Shown: positions 27,900 through 36,727, counted from the stretch's first letter. The stretch is 64,000 nucleotides of DNA from Comamonas serinivorans (GCF_002158865.1 NZ_CP021455.1:3038001-3102000); one strand, 5' to 3'. Notes: a model not told the origin generated them from the sequence alone. Translations and numbers: made by a program.

Positions 27900-28607
27900 A
27901 TGCAAAAACGCACTTTCAAGATCTATCGTTACGATCCCGACAAGGATGCCAAGCCTTACATGCAGACCGTGGAGATCGAGCTTGAGGGCAACGAGCGCAT
28001 GCTGCTCGACGCACTGATCAAGCTCAAGGCCATCGACCCCACGATCTCGTACCGCCGCTCCTGCCGCGAAGGCGTGTGCGGCTCCGACGCCATGAACATC
28101 AATGGCAAGAACGGTCTGGCCTGCCTGACCAACCTGCGCACGCTCAAGGGCGACATCGTCCTCAAGCCCCTGCCGGGCCTGCCCGTGATCCGCGACCTGA
28201 TCGTGGACATGACCAACTTCTTCAACCAATACCACTCGATCAAGCCTTACCTGATCAACGAGACGCCGGTGTCCCCCGACAAGGAGCGCCTGCAGTCGCC
28301 GGAAGAGCGTGAAGAACTCAACGGCTTGTACGAGTGCATCCTGTGCGCCAGCTGCTCGACCAGCTGCCCCTCGTTCTGGTGGAACCCCGACAAGTTCGTG
28401 GGCCCGGCTGGTCTGCTGCAGGCCTACCGCTTCATCGCCGACAGCCGCGACGACGCCACGGGCGCCCGCCTGGACAACCTCGAGGACCCGTACCGCCTCT
28501 TCCGCTGCCACACGATCATGAACTGTGTGGACGTGTGCCCCAAGCACCTGAACCCGACGAAGGCCATTGGCAAGATCAAGGAGCTGATGGTTCGCCGAGC
28601 CGTCTGA
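27900..28607 (+). CDS. sdhB: Succinate dehydrogenase iron-sulfur subunit
   Basis: Carries electrons from SdhA to quinone, 235 residues. All three cluster motifs are present: 2Fe-2S in SCREGVCGSDAMNINGKNGLAC, 4Fe-4S in CILCASCSTSC with the downstream CP, and 3Fe-4S in CHTIMNCVDVCPKHLNP. Its stop shares one base with the start of sdhE (TGATG), so translation is coupled. Confidence 0.98.
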   Translation: MQKRTFKIYRYDPDKDAKPYMQTVEIELEGNERMLLDALIKLKAIDPTISYRRSCREGVCGSDAMNINGKNGLACLTNLRTLKGDIVLKPLPGLPVIRDLIVDMTNFFNQYHSIKPYLINETPVSPDKERLQSPEEREELNGLYECILCASCSTSCPSFWWNPDKFVGPAGLLQAYRFIADSRDDATGARLDNLEDPYRLFRCHTIMNCVDVCPKHLNPTKAIGKIKELMVRRAV

Positions 28608-28888
28608 TGCAGAGCATGAAGGACAGTGACTTGCTTGACGAGCGCCAACGTGGGCGGCTTTTGTGGAGCTGCCGGCGTGGCTTGTTGGAAAACGACCTGT
28701 TCATTCAGCGGTTTTTTGACCGCTACGGCGCATCGTTGACGGTGCGCCAAGCACGTGGTTTGTCCTCCCTGATGGACCTGTCGGACAACGACCTGATGGA
28801 CTTGCTGCTTCGCCGCAGCGAGCCCAGCGGTGACTTGGCCAGCGACGAGGTGCTGGAGGTCTTGACCCAGCTGCGTGAGCGCCCGTGA
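28607..28888 (+). CDS. sdhE: SdhE, FAD assembly factor for succinate dehydrogenase
   Basis: A small protein of 93 residues. SdhE binds SdhA and promotes covalent FAD attachment. The family RGxxE motif is present as RRGLLENDLFIQRFF, with the five-helix layout (ARGLSSLMDLSDNDLMDLLL). The start overlaps the sdhB stop by one base, and gltA follows after 60 bp. Confidence 0.93.
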   Translation: MQSMKDSDLLDERQRGRLLWSCRRGLLENDLFIQRFFDRYGASLTVRQARGLSSLMDLSDNDLMDLLLRRSEPSGDLASDEVLEVLTQLRERP

Positions 28889-28948
28889 TTTGCCGCCGGC
28901 GCTGTTGTCAGCGACGGATCACGTCTGTTTTTTACGAAGGAACATGCA

Positions 28949-30250
28949 ATGACTATGAAACTCTCCGATAACAAGGCCACGCTGGCGTTCTCGAACGGCA
29001 GCCCGAGCGTGGAGCTACCGGTCTATCACGGCACCATCGGTCCGGATGTGGTCGACATCCGCAAGTTGTACGGTCAAACGGGCATGTTCACCTATGACCC
29101 GGGCTTCCTGTCCACCGCGTCCTGCCAGTCGTCGATCACCTACATCGACGGCGACAAGGGCGAGCTGCTGTACCGCGGTTACCCCATCGAGCAACTGGCC
29201 ACCCAGTGCGACTACCTGGAAACCTGTTACCTGCTGCTGAACGGCGAGCTGCCCACGCCCGAACAGAAGAAGGAATTCGACGACCGCGTGACCAAGCACA
29301 CCATGGTCAACGAGCAGATGCAGTTCTTCCTGCGTGGTTTCCGTCGCGACGCCCACCCCATGGCCGTGCTGACGGGTCTGGTGGGCGGTCTGTCGGCCTT
29401 CTACCACGACAGCACCGACATCAACAACCCTGAGCACCGCGAGATCTCGGCCATCCGCCTGATCGCCAAGATGCCCACGCTGGTTGCCATGGCCTACAAG
29501 TACGGCGTCGGCCAGCCCTACATGTACCCGCAGAACGACCTGTCGTACGCCGGCAACTTCCTGCGCATGATGTTCGGCAACCCCTGCGAAGAGTACAAGG
29601 TGAACCCGGTCGTCGAAAAGGCGCTGGACCGCATCTTCATCCTGCACGCCGATCACGAGCAAAACGCCTCCACCTCCACGGTGCGCCTGTGCGGCTCCTC
29701 GGGCACCAACCCCTTCGCCGCCATTTCGGCCGGCGTGGCCTGCCTGTGGGGCCCGGCCCACGGCGGCGCCAACGAAGCCTGCCTGAACATGCTGGAAGAC
29801 ATCCAGCGCATGGGCGGCGTGGCCAAGGTCGGCGAGTTCATGGAGAAGGTCAAGGACAAGTCGAGCGGCGTGAAGCTGATGGGCTTTGGCCACCGCGTCT
29901 ACAAGAACTACGACCCCCGCGCCAAGCTCATGCAGGAAACCTGCAACGAGGTGCTGGCCGAGCTGGGCCTGGAAAAGGACCCGCTGTTCGCCCTGGCCAA
30001 GCAGCTCGAGAAGATCGCTCTGGAAGACGACTACTTCGTGCAGCGCAAGCTCTACCCGAACGTGGACTTCTACTCGGGCATCGTGCAGCGCGCCATCGGC
30101 ATCCCGGTGAACCTGTTCACCGGCATCTTCGCCCTGGCCCGCACCGTGGGCTGGATCGCCCAGCTGAACGAAATGATCAGCGATCCCGAGTACAAGATTG
30201 GCCGTCCGCGCCAGCTGTACACGGGCGCCGTCCGCCGCGACATCAAGTAA
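28949..30250 (+). CDS. gltA: Citrate synthase, type II
   Basis: Condenses acetyl-CoA and oxaloacetate, 433 residues, the normal length for hexameric proteobacterial GltA. ATG 28949 follows an AAGGA site; a second ATG lies two codons on. Active-site regions: the His of FILHADHEQNASTSTVRLCGSSG, the His of MGFGHRVYKNYDPRA, and the Asp of LYPNVDFYSGIVQRAIGIP. The C-terminus reads RPRQLYTGAVRRDIK. It closes the plus-strand TCA cluster and is followed by a terminator. Confidence 0.98.
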   Translation: MTMKLSDNKATLAFSNGSPSVELPVYHGTIGPDVVDIRKLYGQTGMFTYDPGFLSTASCQSSITYIDGDKGELLYRGYPIEQLATQCDYLETCYLLLNGELPTPEQKKEFDDRVTKHTMVNEQMQFFLRGFRRDAHPMAVLTGLVGGLSAFYHDSTDINNPEHREISAIRLIAKMPTLVAMAYKYGVGQPYMYPQNDLSYAGNFLRMMFGNPCEEYKVNPVVEKALDRIFILHADHEQNASTSTVRLCGSSGTNPFAAISAGVACLWGPAHGGANEACLNMLEDIQRMGGVAKVGEFMEKVKDKSSGVKLMGFGHRVYKNYDPRAKLMQETCNEVLAELGLEKDPLFALAKQLEKIALEDDYFVQRKLYPNVDFYSGIVQRAIGIPVNLFTGIFALARTVGWIAQLNEMISDPEYKIGRPRQLYTGAVRRDIK

Positions 30251-30292
30251 GGCGCGATGCGCAGGGCGTGCACCGCCCTGCCGAGTCCCCAC

Positions 30293-30317
30293 AAGCAGGC
30301 CCAGGCCTGCTTTTTTC
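30293..30317 (+). terminator. Rho-independent terminator after gltA
   Basis: Stem AAGCAGGC (30293-30300), loop CCAG, stem GCCTGCTT (30305-30312), running into six T residues (30311-30316). Confidence 0.9.
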
Positions 30318-30516
30318 TTGGGCGCGCGTGGCGTGAGCCAGCGGCGTTGAACGCGGTGGTCTGCACATGCCGTGCGCCGCGTTGGTCCTGGCTCAATGGG
30401 ATGCATGGCTGGCCGCAGCACCGACGCCGCGCTTCAGGCCTGGACTTGTCGAGCCCACGCGCCACTCACCTCAACATCCTGCCCTGCGATGCCAATCTGC
30501 ATGCATGAAGGATTGG

Positions 30517-30564
30517 AGTATCCGCCTTTCTCCGTTTTTGATTGAACGAGTGTCAGCCCATACT
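30517..30564. repeat. 48-bp palindromic element, copy H
   Basis: AGTAT 30517-30521, CCGTT 30532-30536, AACGA 30545-30549, ATACT 30560-30564. It is in the 558-bp convergent space between gltA and the 2-hydroxyacid dehydrogenase. Apart from the gltA terminator I see nothing else in that space. Confidence 0.88.
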
Positions 30565-30808
30565 CCAAGCCATGACCGATTTGTTTTCACACAGAGCAGG
30601 CGCGTGATCGCCGGTCTGTTCCATGCGCGCATCGACTGATCTCGGACCCAGGCCGCGGATCCGCCACGGAACGTGAGCGCGGTCTCAGATCAGCTTGAAC
30701 GGCGGCCGTGCGGGCAATTCACTCGGGCTGAGTTCGCCTACACGCCGATCAACAGATCGCTGCCAGCCGCCGCGCACAGGCCATCGCGCAGTTGCCCGCC
30801 GCGTCGCC

Positions 30809-31816
30809 TCAACGCCGGTACTGCAGGGCCTCGGGGTTGGCCACCAGGCTGGGCTGGCCGTGGATGTAGTTCAGCACGTTGTCGAACGCGGTCTCGAAGT
30901 AGTACTCGTAGGTGTCCTGCTCGACAAAGCCGATGTGCGGCGTGCAGATGCAGTTTTCCATGCGCAGCAGTGCGTGGCCCTGCAGGATGGGCTCGGACTC
31001 GAACACGTCGATGGCGGCCAGGCCGGGACGCCCCCGGTTGAGCGCGCAGACCAGCGCATCGGGTTCGATGAGTTCGGCGCGCGAGGTGTTGATGAGCATG
31101 GCCGTGGGCTTCATCATGCCCAGGTCCTGCAGCGACACCACGCCTTGCGTGGCCTCGCTGAGCCGCAGGTGCAGCGAGAGGAAGTCGCAGTGTTCGAAAA
31201 ACGCTTGCTTGGACGGCGCCGCCACATAGCCCTGGGATGCGGCGAGCTGGCGCGAGGCCTCGCTGCCCCAGACGACGACGTCCATGCCGAACGCGCGCCC
31301 GTACGAAGCCACGAGCTGACCGATGTGGCCAAAGCCCCAGATGCCCAGCACCCGGCCGCGCAGCAAGGTGCCCAGGCTGAAGTTGGGCGGCATGGAAGCC
31401 GCACGCATGCCCGACTGCTGCCACGCGCCATGCTTGAGGTTGCCCACATACTGGGGCAGCCGCTTGGCCGCTGCCATGAGCAAGGCCCAGGTCAGCTCGG
31501 CCGGCGCAAAAGGTGAACCCACGCCCTCGCTGACCACCACGCCCCGCTCGGTGCAGGCGGTCAGGTCGATGTGGCTGCCCGCCCGCCCCGTCTGCGAGAT
31601 CATCTTGAGCCGGGGCAGCTTGTCGAGCAGGTTGCGCGTGATGTGGGTGCGCTCGCGGATCAGGACGATGATGTCGGCGTCTCGCAGGCGCACCGACAGC
31701 TGGCCCGTGCCCTTGACGGTGTTGGTGAAGACCTTCAGCGGATGGTCGGCCAATTTCTGTGCACACGCCAGCTTGCGCACGGCATCTTGATAGTCGTCCA
31801 GCACCACAATGTTCAT
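30809..31816 (-). CDS. D-2-hydroxyacid dehydrogenase family protein
   Basis: A protein of 335 residues from ATG 31816 (MNIVVLDDYQDAVRKL); the frame extends 60 bp upstream without family-like sequence. The NAD-binding motif is LGIWGFGHIGQLVASYGRAFGM. The catalytic Arg is in INTSRAELIEP, the Glu in FESEPI, and the His in CTPHIGFVE, so it should be active. It resembles D-3-phosphoglycerate dehydrogenase-like members without the ACT domain. The substrate is not evident from context: it is a lone gene between two 48-bp elements. Confidence 0.9.
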   Translation of the reverse strand: MNIVVLDDYQDAVRKLACAQKLADHPLKVFTNTVKGTGQLSVRLRDADIIVLIRERTHITRNLLDKLPRLKMISQTGRAGSHIDLTACTERGVVVSEGVGSPFAPAELTWALLMAAAKRLPQYVGNLKHGAWQQSGMRAASMPPNFSLGTLLRGRVLGIWGFGHIGQLVASYGRAFGMDVVVWGSEASRQLAASQGYVAAPSKQAFFEHCDFLSLHLRLSEATQGVVSLQDLGMMKPTAMLINTSRAELIEPDALVCALNRGRPGLAAIDVFESEPILQGHALLRMENCICTPHIGFVEQDTYEYYFETAFDNVLNYIHGQPSLVANPEALQYRR

Positions 31817-31978
31817 GGGCCGAGATTGTGCCTGCTTTGCCCCAGGGGGTATGCGCGGCACGGGCGGTTGGCCCACGCTGCAGCCGCGGGTTGCAGACCG
31901 GCCATCGCGGCTTGGCGCGCCAGCCGGTGAGTCATCGCCGAGCTGCGCTGCTCATGGTTCGATTCAATTCAAATGACC

Positions 31979-32026
31979 AGTATCCGCCTGCTGCCGATGT
32001 ATTCGAATCGGTAATGTGCGCATACT
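31979..32026. repeat. 48-bp palindromic element, copy I (paired arm change)
   Basis: AGTAT 31979-31983, CCGAT 31994-31998, ATCGG 32007-32011, ATACT 32022-32026. Both inner arms differ from consensus, but they still pair perfectly. It starts 10 bp beyond the DUF3482 gene's stop codon. Confidence 0.9.
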
Positions 32027-32036
32027 CCTGCCGCCA

Positions 32037-33584
32037 TCACACCTTCGGTTGCAACCCGTGCTGCAGCCAGTCCGTCACGGCGTCGGCCAGCGCGTCGTCC
32101 GTCAGGCGCGCGGCCGAGCCCTGGGTCAGCGCCTGCGCCATGGCCGTGTGCAGCAGTTTGAGCAGCTCCCCCGCCCTGTCGCGCCCGGCCTGGGTGCGTG
32201 CGACGTCGCCGGCATCCCCCACGATCTGCGGCGTGGCGTTGGCGTGGCCGCGCGTGCCCAGTACGGCGATCAGCGCCAGCCAGCGCTGGGCCAGCAGGCA
32301 CAAGGCCGCATCGTCCAGCCGCACCAGCTGCTCGCCCTGCAGGCGTTGGCGCAGCACGGTCCAGGCCGGCTTCCACCCCTGGCTGGCGATGCCCCCGACG
32401 GTGGCACCCAGCGCTGCGCCGGCGCCCAGCGACAGACCCGCCAGCGCGAGGTCGGCCGCCACTCCGACGGCCGCACCGATCGCCGCGCCGGTGCCCAGGC
32501 GCAGGCCCACCTGCTTGAGCACTTCGGGGTTGAACAGGTCGTCGGCCCACTCACCGGCCAGGTTGCCCAGCGCCGCCATGCGGGCGTCGCCGGCGTCAAA
32601 CCCGTACAGGTCCAGCAAACGGGCCTGCGGGGCCTGCAGCGCCTGCATCACACGGCGCTGAAACCCGTCGAGGATGAGTTGCTTCTGGCGCGGCTGCTTC
32701 AGCGCCTCCACCGCCACCACCTCGCGCAGGCCGGCCAGCTCCAGCAGGCTGTGGGCGGCGATCTGACAGGCGGCGCGCTGGCGCAGCCCCGCTTCGTGCC
32801 GCAAGGCCTCGCGCACATGCGTCAGCTGCGCGCGCCGGGCCGGCAGCAGGCTGGCCAGGTCGGCGTACAGGGTCTGCTCGGCGCCAGCAAACGGGGCCAC
32901 GGCGTCGAACACGGCGTGGGCATGCAGGCCGGCCTCGCGCAGGCTCTGCAGCCACTCGCCCGGCCGCGCGCCGGGCGCGCCCGCATGGTTCAGCACCGGG
33001 AAGATGGGCTTGGCACAGGCAACCAGCAAGCGGCACTCGGCCCGGTACTTGGGCAGCACGGGTTCGCGGCAGTCGATGACCAGCATGGCGGCATCGAGAT
33101 CGGCCAGCATGGCCCGGATGACCTTGGCTTCCTGCTCGAACTCGCCCCGCGCCAGGGGCGATTGCAAGAAGGCTTGCAGGCGTTGCGCGGGGGTCGACGT
33201 GCCACCCGGGCGAGATACGGCAGACCCCATGGCGCCGGCGCCGACCGTGAGCGCATCGTGCGCACCATGGTCTGCCGCTGGCGAGGCGGGATCGGCCCGC
33301 GTGTCCCGCGCGGCACCGGGCTGCGGCTCGGTCAGGGCCGCCTCCAGCGCCACCGCATCCTCCAGTCCCGGCGTGTCCCAGTACTCGATCCAGGTCTTGC
33401 CCTGGACCACCAAGTCGACCGCCTCGGTCTGGCGCGTGGCCCCCGGCCGCGCCGACACCTCGCCGAAATCGCGCCGCCGCGTGAGCGTGCGCAGCAACGA
33501 GGTCTTGCCCGCGTTCGTGTGCCCCACCACCGCGATGCGCAGCGGCCCAGCGGCCGGTGCCGCGGCCAGGGGCTGGGCGTTCAT
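32037..33584 (-). CDS. GTPase with a DUF3482 domain
   Basis: A protein of 515 residues from ATG 33584; this start overlaps the stop of the DUF2868 gene by 4 nt. The N-terminal Era-like GTPase has a P-loop GHTNAGKTSL (residues 21-30), a threonine switch region ARPGATRQTEAVDL, and a G3-type WDTPGLEDA. The C-terminal half (DUF3482) has a conspicuous Gly/Ala-rich hydrophobic stretch (GTGAAIGAAVGVAADLALAG, then GAGAALGATVGG) that could enter or span a membrane. Low-complexity Pro/Ala/Gly sequence at about 100-150 separates GTPase motifs. The partnership with DUF2868 is conserved in proteobacteria, but I know of no assigned function. Membrane remodelling is a guess from architecture. Confidence 0.85.
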   Translation of the reverse strand: MNAQPLAAAPAAGPLRIAVVGHTNAGKTSLLRTLTRRRDFGEVSARPGATRQTEAVDLVVQGKTWIEYWDTPGLEDAVALEAALTEPQPGAARDTRADPASPAADHGAHDALTVGAGAMGSAVSRPGGTSTPAQRLQAFLQSPLARGEFEQEAKVIRAMLADLDAAMLVIDCREPVLPKYRAECRLLVACAKPIFPVLNHAGAPGARPGEWLQSLREAGLHAHAVFDAVAPFAGAEQTLYADLASLLPARRAQLTHVREALRHEAGLRQRAACQIAAHSLLELAGLREVVAVEALKQPRQKQLILDGFQRRVMQALQAPQARLLDLYGFDAGDARMAALGNLAGEWADDLFNPEVLKQVGLRLGTGAAIGAAVGVAADLALAGLSLGAGAALGATVGGIASQGWKPAWTVLRQRLQGEQLVRLDDAALCLLAQRWLALIAVLGTRGHANATPQIVGDAGDVARTQAGRDRAGELLKLLHTAMAQALTQGSAARLTDDALADAVTDWLQHGLQPKV

Positions 33585-35047
33585 GCGTCCTCCCCGGGGT
33601 TCAACAGGCCCACCGCCAGGCCCTCGGCCTGCAGCCAATCTGCCCAGCGCTGGATGTGCTGCGCCACCTCAGGCGCAGCCAGGCCCGGGGGCCAGCTCAG
33701 CCACAACCGCAGCTCGGCTGCCAAGGGCACCAGGCTGCGCAGCAGGCGCGCCACGCTGCGGTCGGGGCTGGCCGACCCCGCCACGGCGACGACCAGCCGG
33801 GGTCGGCCCAGGCCGGCCACCGCCGCCACGCAGGCCGCCGCCGATTCGGCGCTGCCGTCGCAATCGCCAGTCCACACCGGGGCGGGCAAGCTGGGCCAGC
33901 CGGCCGCACGCTGGGCCGCCTGCACCGCACGCCACAGGGCGGCGTCCTGGCTGTCCAGCCCGGGTTGCTCGTGCACCAGCAGCGCCCACCCCTGACCTGC
34001 GACGGCTGATGCCACCGGCGCCGCTGGCGCGGGCGAGGCATCGGCGTCGATCACACGCGACCCTTGCAGTCGGTTGAAACGCGCCAACGCCCACTGAAAA
34101 CCGGCGTCGTCTTCAGGCAGGCGCACCCGCGCCAGGCGGCGGCGCAGCACGGCCCCGCACAGCCCGGCCAGCAGCACGCGTGGCAGCAGCCCGTAGACCA
34201 GCACGCACGCCATCAGCCACCAGGCCCACAGCCCGAGCGGTGCCCCGCCGGCCTGCGCCGCCCCGCTCGGGCTGGCTGCCCAGGCAGCAACGGTGGGCGT
34301 GGCCACGCCCAGCTGCGCCGGCAACCAGCCCAGGCCGTTGATCAAGGCCTGCTGCGCGCCCGGTGACAGGATGGTGGTCTCCACCACCGGCTGGTAGGCC
34401 CGAAACGCAAAGCCCGTCCCCATCACCAGCAAGATGAGCGCAAACCCCAGGGCCCAGGCACTGTGGCTCACCAGGCCGGTCAGCCAGGGCGTGGCCCGCG
34501 CCTGCCCCAGCGTGGCCCAGGTGCCGGCCAGCAAACGCTGCGCCGACGTGCCCAGGCGCGCGGCCCCCCAGGCCATGGCGCGCGGCACCCAGCCCCCCAG
34601 CAGCACGGGCGGCCCGCCCACCGAGCGGCTGGGCAGCACCACGCTGAGCAGCCACAGCAACAGCATCACCAGGTTCATGCCCAGCAGGCTGACCAGCGCC
34701 CCCAACAGGTTCACGCGCGTGCCTTCGCCCATCACCGCCGCCGACATGCCCCAGGCCAGCAGCACGACCACGGCCACCAGCGCCAGCCACACGCCCAGCC
34801 CCAGGCGACGCAGCTGCTGCCAGGCCTGCGGCAGCGCCAGCGCGTCACCCAGCCACCAGGCCCGCGCCAGCACCCGCTCCTGCGGGGTGCTGGCGGCGGC
34901 CGCGGCAGCCTGAACGGCCGCGTGGTCATCGAGCGGCTGCGCGGCATCCAGCGCATGCACGGCACGCGCCGTGGCCACGCGCTGCAACGCGCTGGCCGGC
35001 GGTGGCCAGGCGCCGTGCCCGAAGGCTACGGGATCAGTATGCGACAT
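33581..35047 (-). CDS. DUF2868 membrane protein, partner of the DUF3482 GTPase
   Basis: A protein of 488 residues (MSHTDPVAFGHGAWPPPASAL). Four or five hydrophobic segments are visible: LGVWLALVAVVVLLAWGMSA, LLGMNLVMLLLWLLSVVLP, ALGFALILLVMGTGFAFRAY, and LWAWWLMACVLVYGLLPRVL. A cytoplasmic C-terminal domain (GWALLVHEQPGLDSQDAALW; RPRLVVAVAGSASPDRSVARLL) follows. ATGA overlap with the GTPase gene indicates coupled translation and probably a complex at the membrane. No enzymatic motif is apparent. A 48-bp element lies 22 bp upstream of its start. Confidence 0.85.
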   Translation of the reverse strand: MSHTDPVAFGHGAWPPPASALQRVATARAVHALDAAQPLDDHAAVQAAAAAASTPQERVLARAWWLGDALALPQAWQQLRRLGLGVWLALVAVVVLLAWGMSAAVMGEGTRVNLLGALVSLLGMNLVMLLLWLLSVVLPSRSVGGPPVLLGGWVPRAMAWGAARLGTSAQRLLAGTWATLGQARATPWLTGLVSHSAWALGFALILLVMGTGFAFRAYQPVVETTILSPGAQQALINGLGWLPAQLGVATPTVAAWAASPSGAAQAGGAPLGLWAWWLMACVLVYGLLPRVLLAGLCGAVLRRRLARVRLPEDDAGFQWALARFNRLQGSRVIDADASPAPAAPVASAVAGQGWALLVHEQPGLDSQDAALWRAVQAAQRAAGWPSLPAPVWTGDCDGSAESAAACVAAVAGLGRPRLVVAVAGSASPDRSVARLLRSLVPLAAELRLWLSWPPGLAAPEVAQHIQRWADWLQAEGLAVGLLNPGEDA

Positions 35048-35069
35048 GAACGGTCAAAATTTCATCGGC

Positions 35070-35117
35070 AGTATGGTCTCATTGCCGTTTCATAAACAAC
35101 AGGAACAGCACCATACT
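35070..35117. repeat. 48-bp palindromic element, copy J
   Basis: AGTAT 35070-35074, CCGTT 35085-35089, AACAG 35098-35102, ATACT 35113-35117. The palindrome extends to GC...GC outside the arms. It lies just upstream of the DUF2868 start, so unlike most copies it is in a 5' region and could affect that promoter. Confidence 0.9.
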
Positions 35118-35550
35118 GCCTAACATGAGTCAACGGAATTGGCAGCAGACTACCATGAGCTGGACCAGCAACGGCGAGTTTCTCGGCGCATCCCTGAGCG
35201 AGCCCTGGGCCCGTCTCGCAGCGAGCCCTGCGGCGACGCCCGCGCCAAGGGGCCTCGGCCCGTCGAGCGGCGGATCCGCCGATGCGCCACGCGGACCCAC
35301 GCATCGCCCCCTGCGCCCCTGCGCCCCTGCGCCCCAGCCCAGGCTGCCGGCCCGGGCCGTCACGGGTTGTTCCAGGCAGATCGTCCATGCGTCCGCCAAG
35401 GTCCGCCGCCCCGCAGGCCCTGCAGGGCCACCACCTGCAGGCTGCTCGTGCTCGCTGCCGGCTGGCCGGCACGTCGCGCGCGGCGCGCAGCAGGGCATTG
35501 GCCGCCTCGGCAAGGCGGCAGCCCGCCCTTGCTTGTCCGCCAGATAAGCA

Positions 35551-35860
35551 CATGCGGAATTCGCAGTTCCCCTGCCATCCACCCTGGGCCAAGAATCGAC
35601 GCTTTCCGCCACATGCCGCGCCCAGCCTGCTGCTGGACGTGGCCAGCGGCAGCGGCGTCTCCACCGCCGCGGCGCTGGACCGCCACTGGCGCAACCTCAA
35701 GGTCGTGGCCTCGCACAACCCGCGCCTCTACAAAGAGCGCATCCTGGGCGACCACTACCTCAACGGCACGGCCCTGCCGCAGGGCGCGTTCTTCTAGGCG
35801 GCCCACTGCGCGGCGGCCGGGCTCAGCCGCCACGCCACGTTGGTCTTGGGCAACGCGTTG
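35551..35860 (+). pseudogene. Decayed gene remnant, possibly a trypsin-like serine protease
   Basis: In the 1,152-bp space between DUF2868 and ppa. One frame reads MRNSQFPCHPPWAKNR..., then VVASHNPRLYKERILGDHYL and NGTALPQGAFF, stops at TAG (35795-35797), and continues in the same frame as AAHCAAAGLSRHATLVLGN. The sequence GAFF-stop-AAHC resembles the LTAAHC catalytic-His motif of S1 proteases, with the stop replacing residues before AAHC. The flanks contain no matching catalytic Asp or Ser that I can find. It could also be chance. Nothing else gene-like is visible in 35118-35550. Confidence 0.3.
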
Positions 35861-35920
35861 CCGTTTCCTCCTGGTGCGGCGGCTCGACGCGACCGCGCGT
35901 TGCGGGTGGGCTCGGTCGCC

Positions 35921-35965
35921 GATGCAGCGGCTGCCGATGCAGCGGTCGCCGATGCAGCGGTCGCC
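35921..35965. repeat. Tandem repeat of 15 bp, three copies
   Basis: Three units of GATGCAGCGG(C/T)(T/C)GCC, the last two identical, in the non-coding or decayed stretch upstream of copy K. Confidence 0.85.
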
Positions 35966-36111
35966 GCGGCAGATGAACGGTCGCCCGGGCACGCACCTCG
36001 CCGGGCTTGGCAACTGCAAGCAAGCGATCGAGCCACTGGCCCGTTTCGTCGACCACGTCACCGCACTTGAACGCGCACGGCTTCTACGTCCGAAATCGCA
36101 CCACACAAAGC

Positions 36112-36159
36112 AGTATGGCCTGGCTCCCGTTCAGTTTTAAACGGGAATCAGGCCATACT
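36112..36159. repeat. 48-bp palindromic element, copy K (near-complete hairpin)
   Basis: AGTAT 36112-36116, CCGTT 36127-36131, AACGG 36140-36144, ATACT 36155-36159. In this copy the two 10-bp spacers are also complementary at 8 of 10 positions, so the whole 48 bp (plus GC/GC outside) can fold into one long hairpin with an 8-nt loop. It lies 40 bp past the ppa stop and might help terminate ppa. Confidence 0.92.
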
Positions 36160-36199
36160 GCCATGCAGCTTGCCGATGCCTCACGGCATCGGCGTGGCA

Positions 36200-36727
36200 T
36201 CACTTCTTGTAGGCCGCCAGACCGTCGGTGATTTCCTTGTGGGCGGCGTCCACGCCCACCCAGCCCGACACCTTGACCCACTTGCCGGGCTCCAGGTCCT
36301 TGTAGTGCTCGAAGAAGTGGCTGATCGCGTTCGTCAACATGGCCGGCACGTCTTCGGGGCGCTTCCAGTCCTTGTACATGGGGCACAGCTTGTCCGTGGG
36401 CACGGCCAGCAGCTTGGCGTCTTCGCCCGCCTCGTCGGTCATCTGCAGCATGCCCAGCGCGCGGCAGGCCACGACCGAACCCGGTTGCAGCGGGTGCGGC
36501 GTGATGACGAGCACGTCCACGGGGTCGCCGTCACCCGACAGGGTTTCGGGGATGTAGCCGTAGTTCGTCGGGTAGTGCATGGCCGTGGTCATGAAGCGGT
36601 CGACGAACAGCGCGCCCGACTCCTTGTCCACCTCGTACTTCACGGGGGCCGCATTGGCGGCGATTTCGATGATGACGTTGAACTGCTCCGGCGTCTTGGA
36701 GCCGGCGGGAACGTTTTTCAAAGACAT
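36200..36727 (-). CDS. ppa: Inorganic pyrophosphatase (soluble, family I)
   Basis: Hydrolyses pyrophosphate to two phosphates, 175 residues as in E. coli. Metal-binding acidic residues are in the family signature SGDGDPVDVLVIT. Other conserved parts are KYEVDKESGALFVDRFM, YPTNYGYIPET, and DEKLLAVPT-like EDAKLLAVPTDK. Monocistronic; copy K of the palindrome lies downstream. Confidence 0.97.
   Translation of the reverse strand: MSLKNVPAGSKTPEQFNVIIEIAANAAPVKYEVDKESGALFVDRFMTTAMHYPTNYGYIPETLSGDGDPVDVLVITPHPLQPGSVVACRALGMLQMTDEAGEDAKLLAVPTDKLCPMYKDWKRPEDVPAMLTNAISHFFEHYKDLEPGKWVKVSGWVGVDAAHKEITDGLAAYKK

Noticed and set aside
30257..30639. Small frames after gltA
   Set aside because: They cross the terminator and copy H and have no protein-like character.
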